Source: Alcaligenes faecalis (GTDB lineage: Bacteria; Pseudomonadota; Gammaproteobacteria; Burkholderiales; Burkholderiaceae_B). Taken from it: a stretch of 64,000 bases of DNA. The stretch is from the NCBI RefSeq assembly GCF_009497775.1, contig NZ_CP031012.1, positions 1,984,001-2,048,000 of the forward strand, given 5' to 3'. Under the pieces are notes generated by a model. The model saw nothing but the letters and a program-made list of their open reading frames with translations. It did not search any database and was not told the origin of the DNA. Position numbers and translations under genes: made by a program. Positions 48,701-56,045 of this stretch are shown in pieces; position 1 is the stretch's first letter; each line of letters begins with the position of its first letter.

Positions 48701-50952
48701 CTCGTGATTGCAGCGCCAAGGTACGCAAAAATATTTGCCTGGAGATATACGAATCGGCTCGCCTGGTCTCGGTGTTCTCGCCCAACTCCCCGGATCTATC
48801 CTTGGCGACACGGCGCATTGCCAACAATAAAGAGCTGAGCAAATTTTTTTTGCAAAAAGCCGGTATTGCGGTTCCTCAAGGACGGGTGTTTCAGTCTTTT
48901 GAGGCGGCGCGACGCTACTTCCGGTCGCGCAGCTTGCCGCAGGTAGTCAAGCCCCGCACGGGAACGGGCGGCAAAGGAGTAACGGCCCATATTCAGGACG
49001 AACGCCTGTTTCAGCAAGCCTGGGCGAAAGCCGGTGGTGGCGTCAGCAATATCATTGTGGAGGATTTCATCGAAGGGGATGAGGTCCGTGTCTTTGTGTT
49101 GAACGGCAAGGTCACCGCAGCGGTATGTCGTGTGCCGGCTTATGTGGTGGGAGATGGCCGCAGCACGATTGCGCAACTGGTGGACAAGAAGAACGAGGAT
49201 CGCAAGCGCAATCCTTTGCTGAAGGTGTATCCGATCAAGAGTTTTGATTATCTGACGCAAGTGCTGGGCAAGGATTTGCACTATGTGCCACCTGTTCACG
49301 AGTATGTGCGCCTGGCTATGGTATCCAATGTGGCCCTGGGCGGAGAAAGTGTTGGTGTGCTGGAGTTCCTGCACCCCTCTATTTGCCAGATGGCCGAGCA
49401 AGTCTGGCATGCCATTCCGCACGCCACGCAATTGGGTCTGGATATTATTGCCAGAGACTTTCAGGCACTGGCTAAAGACAATGCCTATGTCATTGAAATC
49501 AATGCCGATCCGGCGGTAGCGACTCCAGCATTTTCGGCTTATGGCCAGAGCTTTCAGGACTTGCCGGAGCAATTGATACGCTATGCCCTGGAAAATCGGC
49601 ATCATGCGTCGCGTTTCCGTGGCAAGCCTGTACTGGCACCTGCGGCACCCTATAGCCCCTCCTGCCAAGGGGATTCTTTTGTTCTGAATAGCGCCGCCAT
49701 TCAAACCCGCTTGCTGCGTCAGGCGGCATATCGCCGCAATCTGGACGTGGATATGGTGGATAGCTCGCTGACCCTGATTCGGGATTCGGCCCAGCAGATC
49801 GCTTTTGTAAATGGCATGTGCGGTTTGACTCGCGCCGCGACGACGCAGGCCACCACCAATAAGCAATGGACCAAAAAGCTGTTAAGTCAGGCGGGTTTGA
49901 ATACGCCCCGTGGGCGTAGCTTTGCCATTGATGCCATGGATCAGGCCTGGGAGTTTGCCAGCAGCCTGGAAACGCCGATTGTCTTGAAGCCCCTGGCCGG
50001 TTCCGGTGGGGCGGGTATCAGTACGGATATACAGAGCCGGGCCCATTTTGAGGCGGCCTGGGCGGTGATTAAAGATATGCGCGGCAAAACGGTGATCTGC
50101 GAAGAACAGATCAAGGGCAAGGACTATCGCCTGATTGTGATTGGCCAGCGCTTGTGCGCGGTCACCGAGCGTGTGCCAGCCTTTGTGATTGGCGACGGGA
50201 AGCACAGTATTGAGGAGCTGGTGGCGCTTAAAAACCAGCAACGTCAGCAGAACCCGTATCTGCGCTCCAAGCTGATTGCCCTGACACCGACGGTTATTAC
50301 GTACCTGGAGAAGAGTGGTTTGCGCCGCACATCGATTCCATCGAAAGATCAGCGTGTCCAGCTCCATGAAGTTGCCAATATTGGTTCTGGCGGTGAGGGA
50401 CATGATCTGACTGCCCAGGTTCACCCGGAGTGGGCCGAGGTTGCGGTGCGTGCTCGTATGGCCTTGTATGACGCTGTTCATGTAGGGGTGGACTTGCTGG
50501 CCGAGGACATGCGCAAGCCACCGCGCAAGCAGCAGTGGGCGATTATCGAGATCAATAGCAATCCGGAGTTTGGTCAGCATTTCATTCAGCATGGGCAGGC
50601 ACGAGATGTGGCAGGCCTGTTGATCGAACAATTGTTCCCGGTGCAAAAGCGGGTGCCGATCAGTACTCAACGGATAGTGCTCAGCGGCAAGGTGCAAGGG
50701 GTTGGCTTCCGTAAATGGCTGTGGAGTCTGGCGCACTTGCATGGGGTGCAAGGGACTGTCTGCAATCGGGCGGATGGCACGGTAGAGGCTGTCTTGTCTG
50801 GACCTGCTCGTTCCGTGGCTCAGTTGGTCGACAAGTGCCAGATTGGCCCCAAAGCAGCGCGTGTCCAGTCTTGCGAGGTGTTTCAGGAAGAAGCCGTTGA
50901 TGGTCTTGCCTGCTTTGAAATTCTGAATGAAAGCCTGGCGGAAGCCGTTTGA
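45757..50952 (+). CDS. Multidomain enzyme: helical domain, three ATP-grasp domains and acylphosphatase
   Basis: 1731 residues, one base after the adaptor stop. About 1-555: helical, aromatic-rich domain resembling an alpha/alpha barrel (YHYGWFPCFDRAIP, IIYYDGEAAFGLMRLYGLT), then a Pro/Ser linker (557-588). About 591-928: YheC/YheD-like ATP-grasp with LFEVNSYPG. About 928-1281: ATP-grasp of cyanophycin-synthetase type (KPRTGTGGKGV, VVGDGRSTIAQLVDKKN, VIEINADP). About 1294-1628: a second of that type (LKPLAGSGGAGIS, VIGDGKHSIEELVALKN, IIEINSNPE). About 1634-1728: acylphosphatase (VLSGKVQGVGFRKW with catalytic Arg, CNRADGTVEA with catalytic Asn). All three ATP-grasp sites keep Glu-x-Asn, so all may be active. 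ATP-grasp enzymes make amide bonds through acyl phosphates. There is no Mur-ligase domain, unlike CphA. Its substrate may be the Asp side chains of the giant protein (inference). Confidence 0.9.
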   Translation: MSLTTLLNQCKPLLAQKLASEPVSDLPEGVPACVLFFSVCNGQERAHVQIAQGPGFEQAWEQGSQALNAWMTEQDKPALWLRVDLVNRVEAYSWADQQERMSLSKRNYFRFGLSFKADFSVAFLEQELAANAILYDGKLGEATPNAVNLAHYSRLRFGQALDWPQNPEETVWRFKTMAVFSDGQDLHEIEDQGRHSGYRKVLDWGPGRVRHTIDASTQYLAEQVKQTGQYHYGWFPCFDRAIPTYNALRHASSTYALLEGWEVTGLDNQKQAIERALQYLTQSLIKVMSLPDGSTAAFLVDTGDEIKLGGNAVCLLALVKYTELTGDQQYLPLLEQLALGIVFMQDPEAGSFVHVLNYPDLSLKDEHRIIYYDGEAAFGLMRLYGLTRDARWLSTVEKAFDFFIKAEHWNAHDHWLSYCVNELTLYKPEPRYYQFGLDNVHGYLDFVQNRITTFPTLLELMMAAQRMIVRMQSDANPQIQAMLDGFPLETFYQALEIRARSLLDGFFWPELAMYFKNPARIVNGFFIRHHSFRVRIDDIEHYLSGYVAYLKYLQISAPDTPSGQEPSSSEPASATQTSSPALSKPLLKPVSDQAVIGLLSYPKSPRRFMEVKALAQAAWAKGLAVFYLSYQGFEEQGGHVKGYLFDGQRWEQGYAALPLVIDNAPANTGAQRQILESLKDRTRLLCRRLGGKAVTLDILQKDRQTAGLMIEAANLSVEDLRRMLDAYGSVVLKPYRSNRGKQVYRLSKLDAGVYQLGSDTDSQVLSSEELEGFCRGKSAQAWMIQRYISSRSKEQKPFDVRVPVFRVASGQWAVARKYARVGVGALTSNLATGGSSYEAVDFLTDIYGSKTAKSLEKKLAKAALDIAQVLQKHYGFEIDALGCDFGIQDGKLFLFEVNSYPGLKGCLDSAVALKADFYAHALSQAQAVAPKKPILIQAASPENQALLRRVMSGGENDYSSSRYLRKGIANPVYHMIRDQAKARDCSAKVRKNICLEIYESARLVSVFSPNSPDLSLATRRIANNKELSKFFLQKAGIAVPQGRVFQSFEAARRYFRSRSLPQVVKPRTGTGGKGVTAHIQDERLFQQAWAKAGGGVSNIIVEDFIEGDEVRVFVLNGKVTAAVCRVPAYVVGDGRSTIAQLVDKKNEDRKRNPLLKVYPIKSFDYLTQVLGKDLHYVPPVHEYVRLAMVSNVALGGESVGVLEFLHPSICQMAEQVWHAIPHATQLGLDIIARDFQALAKDNAYVIEINADPAVATPAFSAYGQSFQDLPEQLIRYALENRHHASRFRGKPVLAPAAPYSPSCQGDSFVLNSAAIQTRLLRQAAYRRNLDVDMVDSSLTLIRDSAQQIAFVNGMCGLTRAATTQATTNKQWTKKLLSQAGLNTPRGRSFAIDAMDQAWEFASSLETPIVLKPLAGSGGAGISTDIQSRAHFEAAWAVIKDMRGKTVICEEQIKGKDYRLIVIGQRLCAVTERVPAFVIGDGKHSIEELVALKNQQRQQNPYLRSKLIALTPTVITYLEKSGLRRTSIPSKDQRVQLHEVANIGSGGEGHDLTAQVHPEWAEVAVRARMALYDAVHVGVDLLAEDMRKPPRKQQWAIIEINSNPEFGQHFIQHGQARDVAGLLIEQLFPVQKRVPISTQRIVLSGKVQGVGFRKWLWSLAHLHGVQGTVCNRADGTVEAVLSGPARSVAQLVDKCQIGPKAARVQSCEVFQEEAVDGLACFEILNESLAEAV

Positions 50953-50983
50953 AGTGATGGGGACACGGACTCAAGGAGGGCTT

Positions 50984-51916
50984 ATGTCAGGGATACTGAA
51001 AGCCGTTTGTCTGTTTGCGGCGCTCTTGTTTGGGAGTCTGGCCCATGCACAGGAGACTCAATGCGCTCGCCAGGTTTTCAAGAGTATGGAGCAGTTGTCC
51101 CATACCGTGGTGCAGGGTGAATTCAAGCTGTGGTACGCCACGCAGGGTAAACATGCTTTGGCCGATACGCAGGACTTGAATGGTAATGGCGTGCCAGACC
51201 GGATTGATGATCTCTTGCTGCAGTTGCAAGCAGCACGAGACTTCTATTCAGATGTTTTGCATTTGACACCGCCGTTACGCCAGCCACGCTACGCCCAGGC
51301 ACACACCATCAATGTCTATGTACTGGCCATGCGTAAAGGCAACGGTCTGGCGTTCCATGAGCCAGTCCAAAGCCGTCCTTCCCGCAAGGCGGATTCGGAG
51401 CCCTGTGGCTTGCGTATCTACGTGAATAATCAGCTGGATCCCAGCCGTAACCTGACACCGGCCCACGAGCTATTCCATCTGTATCAATACGGCTATGCCA
51501 TGTTCAAACGCCCCTGGTATCTGGAGGGGATGGCTCGTTTGATGGAAACCGCTTTTGCCGGGCCAGAGCGTTTGCAACGCTATCAGCAAGCTTCTTCCGG
51601 CCCTGTTTCTTGTCAGGACGTAATCGGGGAGTCCTATTCGGCTGTACGCTTCTGGTGGGAGCAGCAAGACGCACAAGCTATTGAAATTCCTGCCTCTTTG
51701 AGCCGTCTACGTTATATCGATGGCACTCCCGTCTTTACGAATCAACGCTTCAAGCATGGCGAGATGGTCAAACGGGTGCTGGAGGAACTGGGGGATTTAA
51801 GTCGCAATACGGCGCAAAGTATGGACTTGCCTAGTTATCGTTGGCCAGTCCGTGAGCAAGGCTCCAAAGATTTTGATGCGCCTATGTGTCAGGCCTTGGC
51901 TAAGATTTTGCATTGA
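50984..51916 (+). CDS. Exported zinc metallopeptidase (gluzincin-like)
   Basis: 310 residues from the ATG at 50984, with AGGAGG upstream; the frame extends back to 50927 without a ribosome-binding site. A Sec signal peptide (LKAVCLFAALLFGSLAHA, cut before Gln23) sends it to the periplasm or outside. A calcium-loop-like motif, DLNGNGVPDRID, starts at residue 64. The zinc site is HELFH (161-165) with a probable third ligand Glu181 in YLEGMARL. Family unknown to me by name. Position in the operon suggests it trims or releases the secreted Asp-Ala protein, or matures an adaptor. Confidence 0.82.
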   Translation: MSGILKAVCLFAALLFGSLAHAQETQCARQVFKSMEQLSHTVVQGEFKLWYATQGKHALADTQDLNGNGVPDRIDDLLLQLQAARDFYSDVLHLTPPLRQPRYAQAHTINVYVLAMRKGNGLAFHEPVQSRPSRKADSEPCGLRIYVNNQLDPSRNLTPAHELFHLYQYGYAMFKRPWYLEGMARLMETAFAGPERLQRYQQASSGPVSCQDVIGESYSAVRFWWEQQDAQAIEIPASLSRLRYIDGTPVFTNQRFKHGEMVKRVLEELGDLSRNTAQSMDLPSYRWPVREQGSKDFDAPMCQALAKILH

Positions 51917-53604
51917 GTCTGCTGATGCGCAGCGTCAAGCATTTCCTGGCTGTTTACCAGTCTTTAGCCCGCCACACCGCAGGCAGCCTGCTTCTGATCG
52001 TCCTTCTGGTCCTGTGCTCTTTAGCTTCCCTGCTGATCAGCCTGGTTTTGCCCTGGCAGTTATTGACCGCCATTGATGGCCGCAGCTCGGTGCGCTGGCA
52101 TTGGTTGATTGCTGACCAGCCGGTGATGGCGATTGGTCTGATCGTCCTGGTGGCCTTTGTGGTGCACGTTATCTGTGAGTGGGCCATTGGGCTGGTTGGA
52201 AAACATGGTGCACAGAAGCTGTTGGATGAGTATGCCAAGATCGGCTTGCCCAGCGGTTATCAGGGCAAGACACGCAAGTACTTCATGATTCTGGCTCGCT
52301 TGTTGTCGTCCAGTATTTTGTTGTTGGCGGTATTGCTTTTGCTGCTGTGGGTGTACCCCTCGCTGGCCTTGGGAATGGCTGTGTATTTGCTGGTGTGGCT
52401 GCTATTGGCTGTGCTCGCGTGGTATTACCCCTCGTTTCGAGTGCTGGTGCAGGCAGAGAGCCTGTCCAAATACGGTTGGCATTTGGGTTTCATCTTTGTA
52501 CTGGCCTGGATTGTCTTTACCTATCCCTACGTGCAGGCCCCGGCGGTGGTATGGATTGTGATCTGCGTGATTGCCTGCAGGCAGATGCTGATTCAGCTAT
52601 TTACCTCCTTGCTGCGTGTGCAACTGCTTTGGAAGAATCAGGAGCAGGTGTTTCTACTGTTCCTGCCTGATCGTGTGCAAAGCGCTAAAGCTATTCAAGA
52701 ACCCTTGAGTTTGCAGAAGTACATTCAGGATATGTCTGTGCCCTATACCGGTTTGACGGAGTTGACGACGCTTCTGGGTCTGAAAGGTCAGATCAGGCAG
52801 GCCTCCTGTTTTCTGGTGGAAAAGGGGCATGCCGCGTATGTGTCCTTGCTTCAGGAACCGGCAGGGGATCACAGCAGTACCAGCCTGCTCAAGCTTTACG
52901 ATGCCAGCCGGCAGACGGTGGGCGAGCATGAGCGCACCTTGCTGGAACAGGCGTTGCCGCATTGGCCGGTGCCACCTTTGCTGGCCGTGCATCAGGACAA
53001 GGATTTACAGGCCTTGATCTGGCCGTGGGAAGCGCAGGCGCAGTGGTTAAGTGAATCGGAAAAACGCAAATGCGGGACATCCTTACGGACACGTTTGCTG
53101 GCCTGTTCGATTTCCGAGGACTTGCAGGCGCGCTACGAACGTGCGAATGCCCCTTTGCATGAGCGCTGGTTCAAGGAACTGGATTGGCAAGCATGTCTCC
53201 TGATGGCCGAGGACGAAGCGGCAAGAGAGCGCCTGGATAGTTTCCGGGACAAGCAGCTTGTGATTTCAGAGCGCTTGGAAGCCTTGCCAAGGCAACTGGT
53301 CTTGCCCAGCCTGTTGGGCAGACGAGTAGCCCGCAGTCCCGCGGGCCAGCATTGGTTGATGAGTTGGAGCCGCTGGCAATGGATGCCTGCGGGGGCGGGG
53401 TGGCCGTCAGCAACATCGCCCGCCGTGATGCGACAAGCCTTGCAAGAGGCCTCCGCGTATCGGCGTGAGCTGTTGGCGGTTGATATTGAGGATGCCATGC
53501 TGGCTTGCCAGATTTATGCGCTCTGGTCCCGAAGTGTGGCCAGGAATCTGTCCATGGCCGATATTCTGATTACGCGCTGTTTGTCTTTACTGCCAGCCGA
53601 ATAG
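51913..53604 (+). CDS. Polytopic membrane protein with large soluble C-terminal domain
   Basis: 563 residues from a TTG overlapping the previous stop; an ATG at 51925 is an alternative. About six hydrophobic helices occupy residues 20-235. The first part (LASLLISLVLPWQLLTAIDG) recalls the membrane domain of ABC exporters, but no Walker motifs follow. The remaining 320 residues are soluble and Leu/Arg/Trp-rich, with no recognised domain. It is the last gene of the secretion and ATP-grasp operon. It could be a membrane anchor for the modification enzyme or an accessory to export. No function assigned. Confidence 0.75.
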   Translation: MSLLMRSVKHFLAVYQSLARHTAGSLLLIVLLVLCSLASLLISLVLPWQLLTAIDGRSSVRWHWLIADQPVMAIGLIVLVAFVVHVICEWAIGLVGKHGAQKLLDEYAKIGLPSGYQGKTRKYFMILARLLSSSILLLAVLLLLLWVYPSLALGMAVYLLVWLLLAVLAWYYPSFRVLVQAESLSKYGWHLGFIFVLAWIVFTYPYVQAPAVVWIVICVIACRQMLIQLFTSLLRVQLLWKNQEQVFLLFLPDRVQSAKAIQEPLSLQKYIQDMSVPYTGLTELTTLLGLKGQIRQASCFLVEKGHAAYVSLLQEPAGDHSSTSLLKLYDASRQTVGEHERTLLEQALPHWPVPPLLAVHQDKDLQALIWPWEAQAQWLSESEKRKCGTSLRTRLLACSISEDLQARYERANAPLHERWFKELDWQACLLMAEDEAARERLDSFRDKQLVISERLEALPRQLVLPSLLGRRVARSPAGQHWLMSWSRWQWMPAGAGWPSATSPAVMRQALQEASAYRRELLAVDIEDAMLACQIYALWSRSVARNLSMADILITRCLSLLPAE

Positions 53605-53668
53605 GCCCACTGAACAGGTGTTTTGTGGCTTTTGCAGGCAGCTCCTGTACTGAAATTTCTCTTACCAG

Positions 53669-53702
53669 AGCCCACGATGAAATTTAAATTTCATCGTGGG
53701 CT
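53669..53702. promoter_or_regulatory. Perfect 34-bp palindrome, possible RpiR operator or terminator
   Basis: AGCCCACGATGAAATTT is followed without spacer by its exact reverse complement. The centre reads TGAAATTTAAATTTCA, an AT-rich dyad of the kind bound by RpiR-family regulators; such a regulator is encoded at 53931. The same sequence as RNA would form a long hairpin able to end the upstream operon, though only a short broken T-run follows. Confidence 0.6.
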
Positions 53703-53868
53703 TTGTGCTTTCATCGTCAGGATGCAGAAATTTATTCAAGCAAGGGTTTATCCCTTGTTTTCCTCTGAAGGCCTTATTTAAAGCCGTTTTTGATCAAGGC
53801 TGGCCCGTCTGTTTTTTCCTTTTTTTTCATCCCCAAGGGTAAATACGGAGCCAAATCATCACATCCAT
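53703..53868. other. AT-rich gap upstream of the rpiR-type gene
   Basis: Part of a 326-base gene-free interval between the secretion operon and the RpiR-type gene. It contains a partial repeat of the palindrome arm (TTTCATCGT at 53709-53717) and long T-runs near 53812-53828. No gene seen. Confidence 0.4.
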
Positions 53869-53870
53869 AA

Positions 53871-53898
53871 TTGAAATTAAAATTTTATTAAGTATTAT
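53871..53898 (+). promoter_or_regulatory. Promoter of the RpiR-type regulator gene with flanking operators
   Basis: TTGAAA (53871-53876) and TATTAT (53893-53898) are 16 bases apart. A 10-bp inverted repeat flanks them: AATTGAAATT (53869-53878) and AATTTCAATT (53909-53918), about four helical turns apart. This suggests autoregulation. Confidence 0.62.
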
Positions 53899-53930
53899 AT
53901 GAAAAACAAATTTCAATTTTAGGTTGTGTC

Positions 53931-54776
53931 ATGGTCATCAAAGATTCGATCCTGGATATTCTCGATGTCCTGCCCAGTGCGGAGCGGCGTTTGGCCGATG
54001 TGGTCCTGTCTCATATGGGGCAGTTGGCTACTTATTCCGCCCAGGAACTGGCCGAGAAAGCAGGTGTATCGGCGGCTACCGCGGTGCGCTTTTTCCGGCG
54101 TTTGGGTTTTAACGGTTTTAACGAGTTCCGGGTCACGGCCCGTGAGCAAATGGGTGACGGCGCTCCCTTCAAGCGTCTGCACTCCATGTCCAGCAGTGGT
54201 ATTCAGGCTGATATGACGCCGTTTATCAATGCAGATGTGCAGAACATTTCCACCACCTTCCAGAGCATCACTGAACAGCATCTGGATAACTTCACCCAAG
54301 CGGCTCTGAAAGCACGACGCATCTGGGTGTTTGGTTTCCGCAATGGCCAGATCCTGGCGTGCTATGCCCACTCTTTATTGCAGCAGTTGCGCCCGGATGT
54401 GCATCTGGCGGTGGGCACGGTGGCTCATCTGACCGAGCAACTGGCTGATGTAGAAGCAGGGGATCTGGCTCTGGTGATGGACTTTCGTCGCCGCTCGGTG
54501 CTCTTGCCTTCCTTGGTGGAGCATCTGCGGGGCGAGTCGGTACAGATGGCTTTTTTGACGGATGGTCTGGAAAGCTCCTTGCTGCGTTCGCAAGACATCG
54601 CGTTCACGGTGGCGACACGCGGGGAGTACTTGTTTGACTCGCATACCGGCACGCTCAGCCTGATCAATTACCTGGTCAGCCGGGTAGCCCTGCAGGCCGA
54701 GACGCAGGTTGCGCGCAAGTTACAGAAGATTGAATCCATCCATCGCAGTTTTCAGGACTTGAAGTCCAATAATTAA
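53931..54776 (+). CDS. RpiR/MurR-family transcriptional regulator with SIS domain
   Basis: 281 residues. The N-terminal HTH_6 domain (ILDVLPSAERRLADVVLSHMG, YSAQELAEKAGVSAATAVRFFRRLGFNGFNEFR) is followed by a SIS domain (about 130-260; RIWVFGFRNGQILACYAHSLL, AGDLALVMDFRR) that usually binds a phosphosugar or other metabolite. In related pathways such regulators control amino-acid or ureide catabolism. It lies directly upstream of, and on the same strand as, the catabolic genes, so it probably controls them. Confidence 0.92.
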   Translation: MVIKDSILDILDVLPSAERRLADVVLSHMGQLATYSAQELAEKAGVSAATAVRFFRRLGFNGFNEFRVTAREQMGDGAPFKRLHSMSSSGIQADMTPFINADVQNISTTFQSITEQHLDNFTQAALKARRIWVFGFRNGQILACYAHSLLQQLRPDVHLAVGTVAHLTEQLADVEAGDLALVMDFRRRSVLLPSLVEHLRGESVQMAFLTDGLESSLLRSQDIAFTVATRGEYLFDSHTGTLSLINYLVSRVALQAETQVARKLQKIESIHRSFQDLKSNN

Positions 54777-54797
54777 ACCCATAAAAGTGGAGCAGAC

Positions 54798-56045
54798 ATG
54801 AACAAACATGCCGTTCGGGAGCAAGGCGCGGTGCAACTGTATCTGAACCCTCGTTGCGTTCAGGACAGCCAGGAATACGACGCCTCCTTGCAATCGATTT
54901 TGTCGGTAGCCGCCTACGAGCAGGCTCAGGCCAGCATTGTGCAGTGGCCCGGTTACGCGCCTACCCCTTTGCGTCATTTGCCCGGTCTGGCCGCGCAGAT
55001 GAAGGTGGGCGGGGTGTACTACAAGGATGAGGCCGGTCGTTTTGGTTTGGGCAGCTTCAAGGCCTTGGGCGGTGCTTATGCCGTCAACCGTTTGCTACTG
55101 CGCCAGCTGCAAGCCCATACCGGCAATTCCAACTTGACGCTGGATGATCTGAAAAAACCTGCCTACAAGGACTTTATTGCTGGCTTGACCGTGACCTGCG
55201 CGACCGATGGCAATCATGGCCGTTCGGTGGCCTGGGGGGCGAAGAATGCCGGTTGCCAGTGCGTGATCTATATCCATGAGCACGTCAGTTCCGGTCGTGA
55301 ACAGGCGATTGCGTTCTATGGGGCCAAGGTGGTGCGCGTGCCCGGCAATTACGATGACTCGGTGCGCCAGGCCGCTGAAGATGCCAAAGAGCATGGTTAT
55401 TTTGTGGTGTCCGATACGTCTTACCCCGGCTATATGGATGTGCCCAAGGATGTGATGCAGGGTTACACCGTCATGGTGCAGGAAGCCCTGGACCAGATCG
55501 GTTCGGGCAAACCTGTCAGCCACGTCTTTATTCAAGGTGGTGTGGGTGGTTTGGCGGCAGCCGTGTGCGCTCATATGTGGGAGCGCCTGGGTGCCCAGCG
55601 TCCTCGTCTGATTGTGGTTGAGCCGAACAAGGCTGATTGCCTGTTCCAAAGTGCTGTGCAAGGTAAGCCCGTCACGGTCACCGGCGATTTGAATACGGTG
55701 ATGGCCGGTCTGGCTTGCGGCGAAATCTCCTTGCTGGCCTGGGAAATTCTGGACCCCGGTACCTATGCCTATATGACGCTGGAAGATGATGCCGCCTTGC
55801 AAACCATGCGCCGTCTGGCCCGTGCTGATAAAGGTGATGCGCCGATTGTGGCGGGTGAGTCTGCTGTGGCCGGTGTGGCCGCTTGCATGGCTGCGTGCGA
55901 GCAAGCGGATTGGCGTCAGGCCTTGGGCATTGATGAAAACAGCCAAATTATGTTTTTTGCCAGCGAAGGCGATACCGATGCAGAGCTGTATCAGCGCATT
56001 GTCGGTATGAGCGCCAAAGAAGTGCTGGCTCAGGAGCCGGTATGA
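54798..56045 (+). CDS. dpaL: 2,3-Diaminopropionate ammonia-lyase
   Basis: 415 residues, PLP fold type II. The PLP lysine is Lys88 in FGLGSFKALGGAY. CATDGNHGRSVAWGA is the phosphate-side segment, and the glycine loop is FIQGGVGGLAAAV. The enzyme converts 2,3-diaminopropionate to pyruvate and two ammonia; E. coli YgeX is the same family. The ATG follows GGAGCAGAC. The stop overlaps the start of the next hydrolase gene, so the two are coupled. The partner enzymes suggest that diaminopropionate comes from a ureido compound. Confidence 0.93.
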   Translation: MNKHAVREQGAVQLYLNPRCVQDSQEYDASLQSILSVAAYEQAQASIVQWPGYAPTPLRHLPGLAAQMKVGGVYYKDEAGRFGLGSFKALGGAYAVNRLLLRQLQAHTGNSNLTLDDLKKPAYKDFIAGLTVTCATDGNHGRSVAWGAKNAGCQCVIYIHEHVSSGREQAIAFYGAKVVRVPGNYDDSVRQAAEDAKEHGYFVVSDTSYPGYMDVPKDVMQGYTVMVQEALDQIGSGKPVSHVFIQGGVGGLAAAVCAHMWERLGAQRPRLIVVEPNKADCLFQSAVQGKPVTVTGDLNTVMAGLACGEISLLAWEILDPGTYAYMTLEDDAALQTMRRLARADKGDAPIVAGESAVAGVAACMAACEQADWRQALGIDENSQIMFFASEGDTDAELYQRIVGMSAKEVLAQEPV

